NCBI GenBank assembly: GCA_024234675.1
Contig: JACKNU010000001.1
Span: 62,001 to 126,000 of the forward strand
Direction: 5' to 3'
DNA from: Pseudomonadales bacterium
GTDB taxonomy: Bacteria > Pseudomonadota > Gammaproteobacteria > Pseudomonadales > Halieaceae
DNA: 64,000 nt
The notes beneath the pieces were generated by a model. It did not search any database, was not told the DNA's origin, and worked only from the letters and a program-made list of their open reading frames with translations. A program made the position numbers and the translations under genes. Position 1 is the first letter of the stretch, and each line of letters begins with the position of its first letter. This document shows positions 35,186-43,051 of this stretch, piece after piece.

Positions 35186-35579
35186 GTACCACCAACTGGC
35201 GCGTACCGGCCTGGTGGCGGTGCTCCCACAGGTAAATGCCCTGCCAGGTGCCCAGCAGCAGGCTGCCGCGCTGGAAGGGAATGGCGAGTTGGGTGGCGGT
35301 GAGGGCCGCCTTGATGTGGGCGGGCATGTCGTCCGGTCCCTCCAGGGTGTGGGTGTAGAGCGCATCGCCCTCGGGGACCAGCCGGTTCAGCCAGTTCTCC
35401 AGGTCGATGCGGGCGCTGGCGTCGTAGTTTTCCTGGATCAGCAGGCTGGCGGAGGTATGGCGGATGAACAGGGTGCACAGGCCCTCCGTGCGGCCGCACG
35501 CCGCCAATAGCGGCGCGACCCGGTCAGTGATCGGGTACAGGCCCTGGCCGTCCACCGGTATGCCGATCTGCCTGATCAC
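35178..35579 (-). CDS. yjbQ: YjbQ/UPF0047 family protein
   Basis: Protein of 133 residues. GLCTLFIRHTSASLLIQENYD, THTLEGPDDMPAHIKAAL and QRGSLLLGTWQGIYLWEHR are the three diagnostic segments of the family. E. coli YjbQ has weak thiamin-phosphate synthase activity in vitro; the biological role is uncertain. It is translationally coupled to glcD, which is an uncommon partner as far as I know. Its stop overlaps the glcD start region. Confidence 0.9.
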   Translation of the reverse strand: MIRQIGIPVDGQGLYPITDRVAPLLAACGRTEGLCTLFIRHTSASLLIQENYDASARIDLENWLNRLVPEGDALYTHTLEGPDDMPAHIKAALTATQLAIPFQRGSLLLGTWQGIYLWEHRHQAGTRQLVVHV

Positions 35580-35587
35580 CGCTGCAC

Positions 35588-36649
35588 CTAATCGAGGGGA
35601 AGGATGTCGCTGGAGCCCGCGGGCAGGGAGAAGCCGGTACCGTCCACCCCCAGCGTGTAGCGATCGAATACCTCGTCAACTCCCGCCAGCCAGGCGGCCT
35701 CCAGCCCGGGCAGGGGGGTGGGCGGAACCACATGGTAAAACAGCAGGTGTCCGACCCCGGCATCGCGGGCGATTTCCGCTGCCTCCACGGGTGTGGTGTG
35801 GTAGTCGGGAATGTCCACCGTGATCCGGGCGACCACCTCGTTGCCGGTGCGAACCGCGGCCTTGTTCATCTCATGTACCAGGTGGGGTGCGAGCCCCTCG
35901 TGCACCAGCAGGTCCACGCCCTCGGCGAACTGCTGCAGGTTGGCGGATTTGACGGTATCGCCACTGATCAGGGCCGAGCGGTCCTTGTAGGTAAACAGGT
36001 AGGCCACGGCCGGGTCGACCGGGCGGTGGTCGACCTTGATCATCTGCACCATGACGCCGTCCTGGTCGTAGATGACCAGAGCCTCACCGTCGGTGGGCTG
36101 CTGGTGGCTGACGGCCGTCATGCCGCTCCCGGACAGGGGTGCCACCGTGTCGCCGTGGTGCGCGTGTCGATAGATTTCGTCCTGGGCGTAGGACACATTG
36201 AAGCCGGCGACGACCTCGTCCACCCCCTGGGGACCGTGCACTGGTAGCGGTTCGGTATTGCCCGCATTCACCCAGCGCAGGGTCGCCAGTTCCCCCAGCC
36301 CGTCGATGTGGTCGGAGTGGAAATGGGTAAGGAAGACCGCCTCCACCGCCCCGACGGGGTATCCCAGCGGACCCAGGTTGCGGGCCCCGGCGGTGCCGGC
36401 GTCGACGATGAAGAGCTTGTCCCCGGCGATCACCGCGACGCAGGGACCGGAACGTTCCGGGTCCGGCAGCGGTCCGCCCGCGCCGCACAACACCACGTGC
36501 AGGCCGTCGGGGAGGGCCTCGATGGCACTGCCGGACATGGCGCGTTCCAATGCGCGACCCATCAGCGCCGTACCGAGCGGGGCGCGCACGCTGTACAGCA
36601 CCAGGGCCACCAGCGCGATACCCAGCAGGGCTATGCCGACTTTCTTCAT
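35588..36649 (-). CDS. Membrane-anchored metallo-beta-lactamase-fold hydrolase
   Basis: Protein of 353 residues with an uncleaved-looking N-terminal helix (VGIALLGIALVALVLYSV). THFHSDHIDGL is the metal-binding HxHxDH motif, and ISGDTVKS, HEGL and YHTTPVEAAEIA supply further ligands. It resembles the RNase Z/arylsulfatase-like branch of the fold, but the N-terminal anchor argues for an extracytoplasmic hydrolase. The start at 36649 begins right at the anchor. It lies 8 bases upstream of yjbQ on the same strand and may head that operon. Confidence 0.88.
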   Translation of the reverse strand: MKKVGIALLGIALVALVLYSVRAPLGTALMGRALERAMSGSAIEALPDGLHVVLCGAGGPLPDPERSGPCVAVIAGDKLFIVDAGTAGARNLGPLGYPVGAVEAVFLTHFHSDHIDGLGELATLRWVNAGNTEPLPVHGPQGVDEVVAGFNVSYAQDEIYRHAHHGDTVAPLSGSGMTAVSHQQPTDGEALVIYDQDGVMVQMIKVDHRPVDPAVAYLFTYKDRSALISGDTVKSANLQQFAEGVDLLVHEGLAPHLVHEMNKAAVRTGNEVVARITVDIPDYHTTPVEAAEIARDAGVGHLLFYHVVPPTPLPGLEAAWLAGVDEVFDRYTLGVDGTGFSLPAGSSDILPLD

Positions 36650-36796
36650 ACTGTCATACCGTTTATTCTCAGGGGGCCATGTCATTCAAGCACAAGGGTC
36701 GGAGCAACACCAAACGCCTGGCCTATATTATTGCAGTCCAAGCCCGGGCCGCGAGCAGATTCGCCCGCGCACCTGGCCAGCGGAGATTTCAGCGCG

Positions 36797-38161
36797 ATGT
36801 CTGAACAATTCAAGGAACAGGGCGGTGCGGCCACCATGGATCCCAGCCGCTTGCGGCGCTGGCTTACCTCGCGTTTCCTTTCCTCGCTGGTCAAGCCGGG
36901 GCGGGTGGAAAAAATCGAGGCCAGGGCGGAGCGCCAGCGGGTGAAAAGCGGCTTGCCCCATCGCCTGGAGTACTTTCACCAGGTGGACGATGCCTACAGT
37001 CACCTCGCCGCCCAGGCACTGCGGCCCCTGCTGGAACAGTATGGCGTGGAGCTCGTGCCGCATCTCGTCAGCGGCCCCAGCGGCGCCAACCTGCCCGAGC
37101 CCGACCTGTTGCCGGCCCTGGGGCGCTACGACGCGGCCCTGATCGCGCCGCATTACGGCCTGTCGTATCCCACCGGGGCGGCTGCGCCTCTGGGAGAACA
37201 CTGTTTGCAGGCGCAGGGCATCCTGGCAGCCGTGACCGCGGCCGATTTTCCGGAGGTGGCGGTGGCCGTGGGGCAGGCGCTGCTGGCGGGCGACGCCGAT
37301 GGCCTGGGGGCGCTGGCCAGCCAGTATGGCAGCGTTCCGGGAGCACAGGCCCGGCAGGTGCTGGCCAGTGGCGACGCCCGGCGCAAGGAGTTGAAGCACT
37401 ACCAGGGCGGCATGTTTTTTTACGGGGGCCAGTGGTACTGGGGCGTGGACCGCTTGTATCACCTGGAGCGGCGCTGGCGGCGGCTGGGGCTGGGGCAGGC
37501 CGCTCCCATGCGGTATCCCCGCCCGGAACTGGAGGCGGGCTCCTACCAGGCCAACGGCAGCCTGACCCTGGAGTTTTATGCCTCCCTGCGCAGCCCCTAC
37601 ACGGCCGTGATATATGACAAGGCGGTGGCACTGGCGGAGCAGACCGGGGTGCGCCTGGCGCTGCGGCCGGTGCTGCCCATGGTCATGCGGGGCGTGCCCG
37701 CGACGCGGGAGAAGGGGATGTACATCTTTGCCGACGCCGCCCGGGAAGCCCGTGCCCTGGGCCTGAATTTCGGCCCGGTATACGATCCCATCGGCGAGCC
37801 TGTGCGGCGTTGCTATTCCCTTTACCACTGGGCCCAGGAGCAGGGCAGGGGGGTGGCGCTGCTGGGCGAATTCTTGCGGGCGGCCTTTTTTCGCGGGGTG
37901 AATACCAATCGCGACCAGGGGCTGCGCGACGTGGTGGAGCGCGCCGGTTTATCCTGGTCCGAGGCCCTTGCGGTGATCGACAACCGCGACTGGGAGCCGC
38001 TGCTGGAGGCCAACCGGCAGGCCATGTACGGGTTCGGTTCCTGGGGCGTGCCCACCTTCCGCCTGCTGGACGCGCGCGGCAATACCGTCGTCTGGGCGTG
38101 GGGCCAGGACCGATTGTGGCTGATCGCCAGGTCTATCCAGCGCGTGCTGGTGGAGGCCTGA
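36797..38161 (+). CDS. Tandem DsbA-like (2-hydroxychromene-2-carboxylate isomerase-type) protein
   Basis: Protein of 454 residues with two thioredoxin-like halves. The first begins at LEYFHQVDDAYSHLAAQAL (about residue 55), the second at LEFYASLRSPYTAVIYDKAVALA (about 255), and the latter carries MRGVPATREKGMYIFADAAREA and GSWGVPTFRLLDARG, typical of DsbA-like isomerase and kappa-GST relatives. Neither half has a CxxC site, so it is not a disulfide oxidoreductase. The second half keeps a Ser (SLRSPY) where kappa-class proteins bind glutathione. Function unknown. Start at ATG 36797, with GGAG 12 bases upstream. Confidence 0.8.
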   Translation: MSEQFKEQGGAATMDPSRLRRWLTSRFLSSLVKPGRVEKIEARAERQRVKSGLPHRLEYFHQVDDAYSHLAAQALRPLLEQYGVELVPHLVSGPSGANLPEPDLLPALGRYDAALIAPHYGLSYPTGAAAPLGEHCLQAQGILAAVTAADFPEVAVAVGQALLAGDADGLGALASQYGSVPGAQARQVLASGDARRKELKHYQGGMFFYGGQWYWGVDRLYHLERRWRRLGLGQAAPMRYPRPELEAGSYQANGSLTLEFYASLRSPYTAVIYDKAVALAEQTGVRLALRPVLPMVMRGVPATREKGMYIFADAAREARALGLNFGPVYDPIGEPVRRCYSLYHWAQEQGRGVALLGEFLRAAFFRGVNTNRDQGLRDVVERAGLSWSEALAVIDNRDWEPLLEANRQAMYGFGSWGVPTFRLLDARGNTVVWAWGQDRLWLIARSIQRVLVEA

Positions 38162-38167
38162 CAACAC

Positions 38168-39268
38168 CTAATAGCGAAAGGATGTGCGCCAGCGCTGGTA
38201 GATCGTTTCCCAGAACCGGCCCTTGCGCTGGGCGACTTCTGTCTCGAAATAGTGATTCATGCGCTTCAGGTCGGCCGGGTTGTCCTTGATGGCCGCCCCC
38301 ACCAGGAAATCGGTGAAATCCTCGGCCACCATCTCTCCATCCCGGTAGTAGTAGGCGTAGACGCCCATGGCATGGGCCACCGAAACGGCTTCCGCCGTCG
38401 ACATGACCGCGGAGGCCAGGCGGTCGGTGCTGCGCCCGTCCAGAGTCTGGCCGTTGCGCAATTCGTGGAAGATCAGCACCAGCGCCCGCAGAATCTCCTC
38501 CTCCGGCTCGATATCCACGCCCGAGGCCAGCAGTAACTTGCGGGATTCCCGCAGCACCACGTCGAATTCATCGTCCACCGAACTGATCGGGCGAATAGTT
38601 TCGAAATTCATGCGCCGCTTCAGGGCGGCGCTCATCTCGTTGACACCGGTATCGGAGCTGTTGGACGTCGCGATCAGGTTGAAGCCGTCCCTGGCATAGA
38701 GGGTCACCTCTTCATTGGCCAGTTCCGGAATCGGTATGCTGCGCTCTGACATGATCGACAGCAGGGCGTCCTGCAGGGCGGGGGAGGAGCGGGCGATTTC
38801 CTCGTAGCGCAGCAGCAGGCCGGCCTGCATGGCCCGGTACAGCGGCCCGGGTATGAGGGCCTCCAGGCAGGGACCCCGGCTCTCCAGGATGGCCGCATTC
38901 CAGCTGTACAACATTTGCTGTACCGTCTCGATCGCGCCGCCCTGCACCACCAGGGTGGAATTGTTGGAGATGGCCGCGCACAGCAATTCCGACAGCCAGC
39001 TCTTGGCGGTGCCCGGTTCGCCGATGAGCATGGCGCCGCGCTGGGTGGCCAGGGAGATGACCACCCGGGTGACGATGGCACTGGGCGCCACGAACTTGGG
39101 TGTGGCCCCCAGCCTGGCATCGCCCAGCACGAAGGCCTCGACGCCCCGGGGCGACAGGCACCAGCCCGGGGGGCAGGGGTAGGGGTCGGTGTCGCGCAAC
39201 CTGGACAGCTCGTCGGCGTAGTAGATTTCGGCGGGCAGCCGCTGGGCTGCCTTGGCGGATTCCGGCAT
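38168..39268 (-). CDS. MoxR/RavA-like AAA+ ATPase
   Basis: AAA+ ATPase of 366 residues. GEPGTAKSW is Walker A, LLRYEEIARSSPALQDALLSIMSER is the Walker B and following helix (with YEEI for the acidic pair), and LIATSNSSDTGVNEMSAALKRRMNFE is sensor 1 with an arginine-finger region. It is not close to the MoxR of the Bat cluster. It starts one base after the stop of the methyltransferase-GspE fusion gene, so the two are surely co-transcribed. Proteins of this type are usually paired with VWA-domain partners, which are absent here. Confidence 0.88.
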   Translation of the reverse strand: MPESAKAAQRLPAEIYYADELSRLRDTDPYPCPPGWCLSPRGVEAFVLGDARLGATPKFVAPSAIVTRVVISLATQRGAMLIGEPGTAKSWLSELLCAAISNNSTLVVQGGAIETVQQMLYSWNAAILESRGPCLEALIPGPLYRAMQAGLLLRYEEIARSSPALQDALLSIMSERSIPIPELANEEVTLYARDGFNLIATSNSSDTGVNEMSAALKRRMNFETIRPISSVDDEFDVVLRESRKLLLASGVDIEPEEEILRALVLIFHELRNGQTLDGRSTDRLASAVMSTAEAVSVAHAMGVYAYYYRDGEMVAEDFTDFLVGAAIKDNPADLKRMNHYFETEVAQRKGRFWETIYQRWRTSFRY

Positions 39269-39269
39269 G

Positions 39270-41552
39270 TTACCAGGCCCCCCTTTTTTCCGGCGCCATG
39301 CGGTCCGACGGCAGCACCCGCGGCACCTCCGACAGGGGGATGGCCCCGGCTATCACATGGTTGAGGACGCTGTCGCGCATGGTGGTCAGGCCCGAGTCCA
39401 GGGCAATGGCCCGCAGCCTGGCCACCGGGTATTGCAGGGAGATCGCGGTGCGAATCTCGTTGTTGACCTCCATGTATTCCACCACGGCGACCCGGCCCCG
39501 GGTGCCGCGCCCGCTGCAGGATTCGCAACCCCTGCCGGTGTAGCAGCGAAAACTGTCCGGTATGCCCTCCGGGAACAGTTCCTCGAGGATGACGGGGTCA
39601 GGCTCGGCCTCGGTCTTGCAGTCGGGGCAGATGCGCTTGGCGAGTTTCTGGGCGATCACGGCCATCAGTTCGCTGGCGATGGAGTTGGGGTGTACCTTGA
39701 GGTCGTAGATGCGCTGCAGGGCATCCACTGCATCGTTGCTGTGCAGGGTGGACAGCACCACGTGACCCGTCTGGGAGGCGCGTATGGCTTCCAGGGCGGT
39801 TTCCTGGTCGCGGATTTCCCCCACCAGGATCACATCCGGATCCAGGCGGACGAAGGAACGCATGCCGTCGGCAAAATTAAAACCGATATCGGGTCGGGTC
39901 CAGGTCTGCTGGATGTTGTCCATGGAGTACTCAATGGGATCCTCTATGGTGAGCACCTTGCGACGCCCGTCCTTGGCCAGTTCCGACAGCCCGGCGTACA
40001 GGGTCGTGGACTTGCCGGAACCCGTGGGCCCCACCACCAGCACCAGCCCCGAGGGGTTGTCCAGCAGGCGGCGGTAGTGGCGCATCACGGTGGGTCCCAT
40101 GCCCAGGTCCTCGATGGCGACCAGGTTGCCCGACTGGGGCAGCATGCGGATCACCACCGCCTCGCCGTGCAGGGAGGGCTGGATCTGGACGCGCAGGTCG
40201 TAGGTGACGCCGCCGGCGGTCAGTTGCGAACGCCCCCCCTGGGGCAGGCGCTTTTCGGCAATATCCATGTCGGCGCGGATCTTGATGACATTGACCAGCC
40301 CCCGGGTTTCACGCGGGGAGGGGGCGTAGTGGGTGACGTCATGAAGGTCGCCATCCACCCGCAGGCGGATGCGGGTGTGGTGTTTGTACTGCTCGATGTG
40401 CAGGTCACTGGCACCCTCGCTGACCGCCTCCAGCAGCAGGGCATCGCACAGGGTAATGAGGTGGGCCTCGATGCGGTTGTTGCCCGGGGCCAGCAAGTCG
40501 CTGTCGTTCGGTTCCGCCGCTTCCTGCTTCCTGTCCAGTTCGCCCCAACCATGCTTCACCTCGCCCTGCAGGGAAAATTCCAGGGTGGTCCACAGGCGCT
40601 TGAAGTCGTTGGGTGTGACCAGGACCTTGGTGACCTGCTCGTAGGAATGCATGTGGTAGATATCGGCCACCGAACTGTCGGGGTCATCGGTGGCGACCAG
40701 CAGGCTATCGTCTTCCACACACAGGGGAATGAGGCGGTGACTGTCCAGGAAGCTGCGGGAGAAGCCCTCCATCAGGTGGGGCTGTACCTGGTGCAGCAGC
40801 TCGTCGGCGCCGGCAAAGCGCATCCCGTTTGCCTCCGCCAGACGCTGGTAAAGTATTGTATCTTTTAGATTAAGTTTTTCTCTTAATACATTGATAATAG
40901 GTTGTTTTTTATGGCTTGCTGCGCGGCGAGCCTCCGACAGCATGACCTGGTCGACCATGCCCATATCGAGCAGCGTCATGCCGGTATCCCGGGAGAAATC
41001 GACCATGGCCAGTTCCGAGCGCACCACCGCGCCCAGTTCGGTCTTGTCGTAGCGGGCAAGAATATAGGTGCTGGTTCCACCCTGCTCCAGCGCGATAATG
41101 CGCCCCTCTGGGGTCAACTGTTCCAGCAGCACGCTCTTGTCGCGAATGGCCGGGCTGGACACCAGGATGCGATCAAACGGCCCCAGGTCCGGGGCGCCGC
41201 GGTTGCCGTCCTCCTGCCTCAGCACCAGGTTGGCCAGCCCCAGGGTATTGAACCGTCCCTGGGCGGCGCGGGCCAGGGCCGGGTTGATCTCCATGGTCAC
41301 CACCTGCGCCGCCAGTTTGCTCAGCAGGGCCGCGAGGTAGCCGGCGCCGGTGCCCACCTGCAGTACCTTGTGGCGGGCTTCAATCTGCGCGTGATGGAGT
41401 ATCTCTGATACGGCATTGGTAGGGGGTATGCTGTGCCCCAGCACCAGGTCGGGGTCACTCATCTCGATGAAACGGTCGCGGGGCAGCATGCGCATCACCC
41501 GGGTGATGCGCTCACTGCTTACAGAACTGGATTTTTGCACCGCCGGCGGCAT
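39270..41552 (-). CDS. Fusion: PCMT-like methyltransferase + MshEN + GspE/PilB secretion ATPase
   Basis: Protein of 760 residues. Residues 15-205 resemble protein-L-isoaspartate O-methyltransferase: VLQVGTGAGYLAALL (SAM loop, 67-72), VTMEINPALARAA, then FDRILVSSP and LLEQLTPEGRIIAL. The position of the usual catalytic Ser (TISQP) reads SIPPT, so methyl transfer to isoaspartate is doubtful. Residues about 225-370 look like an MshEN/GspE N-terminal domain. The rest is a complete GspE-type ATPase: Walker A GPTGSGKST near 507, VILVGEIRDQETA, STLHSNDA, and a zinc tetracysteine (CPDC...CESCSGRG). No pilin, PilC or PilQ gene is nearby. Domain calls are solid; the fused role is unknown. Confidence 0.9.
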   Translation of the reverse strand: MPPAVQKSSSVSSERITRVMRMLPRDRFIEMSDPDLVLGHSIPPTNAVSEILHHAQIEARHKVLQVGTGAGYLAALLSKLAAQVVTMEINPALARAAQGRFNTLGLANLVLRQEDGNRGAPDLGPFDRILVSSPAIRDKSVLLEQLTPEGRIIALEQGGTSTYILARYDKTELGAVVRSELAMVDFSRDTGMTLLDMGMVDQVMLSEARRAASHKKQPIINVLREKLNLKDTILYQRLAEANGMRFAGADELLHQVQPHLMEGFSRSFLDSHRLIPLCVEDDSLLVATDDPDSSVADIYHMHSYEQVTKVLVTPNDFKRLWTTLEFSLQGEVKHGWGELDRKQEAAEPNDSDLLAPGNNRIEAHLITLCDALLLEAVSEGASDLHIEQYKHHTRIRLRVDGDLHDVTHYAPSPRETRGLVNVIKIRADMDIAEKRLPQGGRSQLTAGGVTYDLRVQIQPSLHGEAVVIRMLPQSGNLVAIEDLGMGPTVMRHYRRLLDNPSGLVLVVGPTGSGKSTTLYAGLSELAKDGRRKVLTIEDPIEYSMDNIQQTWTRPDIGFNFADGMRSFVRLDPDVILVGEIRDQETALEAIRASQTGHVVLSTLHSNDAVDALQRIYDLKVHPNSIASELMAVIAQKLAKRICPDCKTEAEPDPVILEELFPEGIPDSFRCYTGRGCESCSGRGTRGRVAVVEYMEVNNEIRTAISLQYPVARLRAIALDSGLTTMRDSVLNHVIAGAIPLSEVPRVLPSDRMAPEKRGAW

Positions 41553-41644
41553 CCTGCAGCTATTATCTGGCGCGCAATTATACGGTCAGGGCCCGCTCCC
41601 CAGGGCTGAGACAGATCAACAAAAAGTGCCAGTACAGGGTCTGT

Positions 41645-42898
41645 TCACAGCGGGTGCACGATCACCGGTAGCCCGGTATAGCCATGCACGAAACTGGAGG
41701 GTGTGCGCTCCGGCTCGCCCACTACCTCGATGCGGCTGAAGCGCTTGAGTATCTCTTCCCACAGCACGCGCAGTTGCAGTTCGGCCAGCCGATTGCCCAT
41801 GCAGCGGTGGATGCCGAAGCCAAATGCGAGGTGCTTGCGCACGTCGGGGCGATCGATGATGTAGTCGTCGGGCCGGTCGAAGGCGCGCTCGTCGCGATTG
41901 CCCGAGATATACCACATGATGACCTTGTCGCCGGCCTTGATCTGCTGCCCGCCCAACTCGGTATCCACCTTCGCGGTGCGGCGCATATGGGCCAGCGGCG
42001 TCTGCCAGCGAATGGTCTCCGCGACCATGGAGGGGATCAGGGTCGGTTCCGCCACGAGGCGGGCGAACTGGTCGGGGTTGCGGTCCAGGGCGAACACGCT
42101 GGCGCTCATGGTGTTGCGGGTGGTGTCGTTGCCTCCCACGATCAGCAGGATCAGGTTGCCCAGGTACTCCATCGGGCTCATGTTTCTGGTGGCCTCCCCG
42201 TGGGCCAGCATGGAGACCAGGTCATTGCCGGGCGGCGCCGCCACCCGCTCATTCCACAGGCCGGTGAAGTATTCTAGGCACTGCAGCAGGATCTGCTGGC
42301 GGTGCTCGTCGCTGTCGATAAGGCCCATACCGGGAATGGCCGTGGAGACATCCGACCAGTAGGTCAGTTTGGCGCGTTCCTGGAAGGGAAAGTCGAACAG
42401 CGTAGCCAGCATGCGCGTGGTCAACTCGATGGAGACTTGCTCCACCCAGTTGAAGGGCTCTCCCACAGGCAGGTGATCCAGTACATCGGCGGTGCGCTCG
42501 CGAATAATGGGCTCGAAATTGCGCAGGTTTTCCGGGCCGGTCACCGGCGCCACCACCTTGCGCTGCTCATCGTGCCGGGGCCGGTCCATGGCGATGAACA
42601 TGGGCAGGGTAAAGTCCTCGAAGGGGTCCCGAATGGTGATGGTGGGCTCGGAGGAGTAAACCTCGTGGGAAGTGTCCACCTTCATGATGTCCTCGTAGCG
42701 GGTAACCGACCAGTAGGGGGCGAAAAAGCCGGTTTGGCACAGGTGCACCGGCGCCTCGTCGCGCAGGCGCTTGAACCAGGGCCCCTCGGCGCCGCCGGCG
42801 AACAGGAAGGGGTTGGCCACATCCAGTTGTTCAAGCGGCAGGGTGTAGGGGTCCTGCCGGGCCTGCTCGGGATTGAAAATGTCGAATATCTCGGTCAT
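41645..42898 (-). CDS. Cytochrome P450, CYP153-like
   Basis: P450 of 417 residues. The I-helix oxygen-activation motif is GGNDTTRNTMS, the K-helix is ETIRW, and the haem-binding loop is FGFGIHRCMGNRLAELQLRVLWEEIL. The GGNDTTRN and HRCMGNRLAE forms plus the ending ...VVGEPERTPSSFVHGY match the CYP153 family, soluble alkane terminal hydroxylases. The ATG at 42898 has GGAGATTC upstream. No ferredoxin or ferredoxin reductase gene is adjacent, so electrons must come from elsewhere. It is divergent from the DUF3604 gene. Substrate range is inference. Confidence 0.88.
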   Translation of the reverse strand: MTEIFDIFNPEQARQDPYTLPLEQLDVANPFLFAGGAEGPWFKRLRDEAPVHLCQTGFFAPYWSVTRYEDIMKVDTSHEVYSSEPTITIRDPFEDFTLPMFIAMDRPRHDEQRKVVAPVTGPENLRNFEPIIRERTADVLDHLPVGEPFNWVEQVSIELTTRMLATLFDFPFQERAKLTYWSDVSTAIPGMGLIDSDEHRQQILLQCLEYFTGLWNERVAAPPGNDLVSMLAHGEATRNMSPMEYLGNLILLIVGGNDTTRNTMSASVFALDRNPDQFARLVAEPTLIPSMVAETIRWQTPLAHMRRTAKVDTELGGQQIKAGDKVIMWYISGNRDERAFDRPDDYIIDRPDVRKHLAFGFGIHRCMGNRLAELQLRVLWEEILKRFSRIEVVGEPERTPSSFVHGYTGLPVIVHPL

Positions 42899-43051
42899 GG
42901 TTGAATCTCCAGTCTGAGGCAGGGCCCAGTTTAGGCCAGCGCCATTACCCTTGCCACCCAATAAGCCGCGCTTGCATTGTCGCCTTGATTGACTAGAGTA
43001 AAGCGCCTGTACAAAACAGCTACAGCAGCGAAGGTTCGGGAGTAGATAATA

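Noticed and set aside
36308..36796. In-frame extension upstream of the tandem DsbA-like gene
   Set aside because: The extra 163 codons are antisense to the MBL-fold gene and have no homology.
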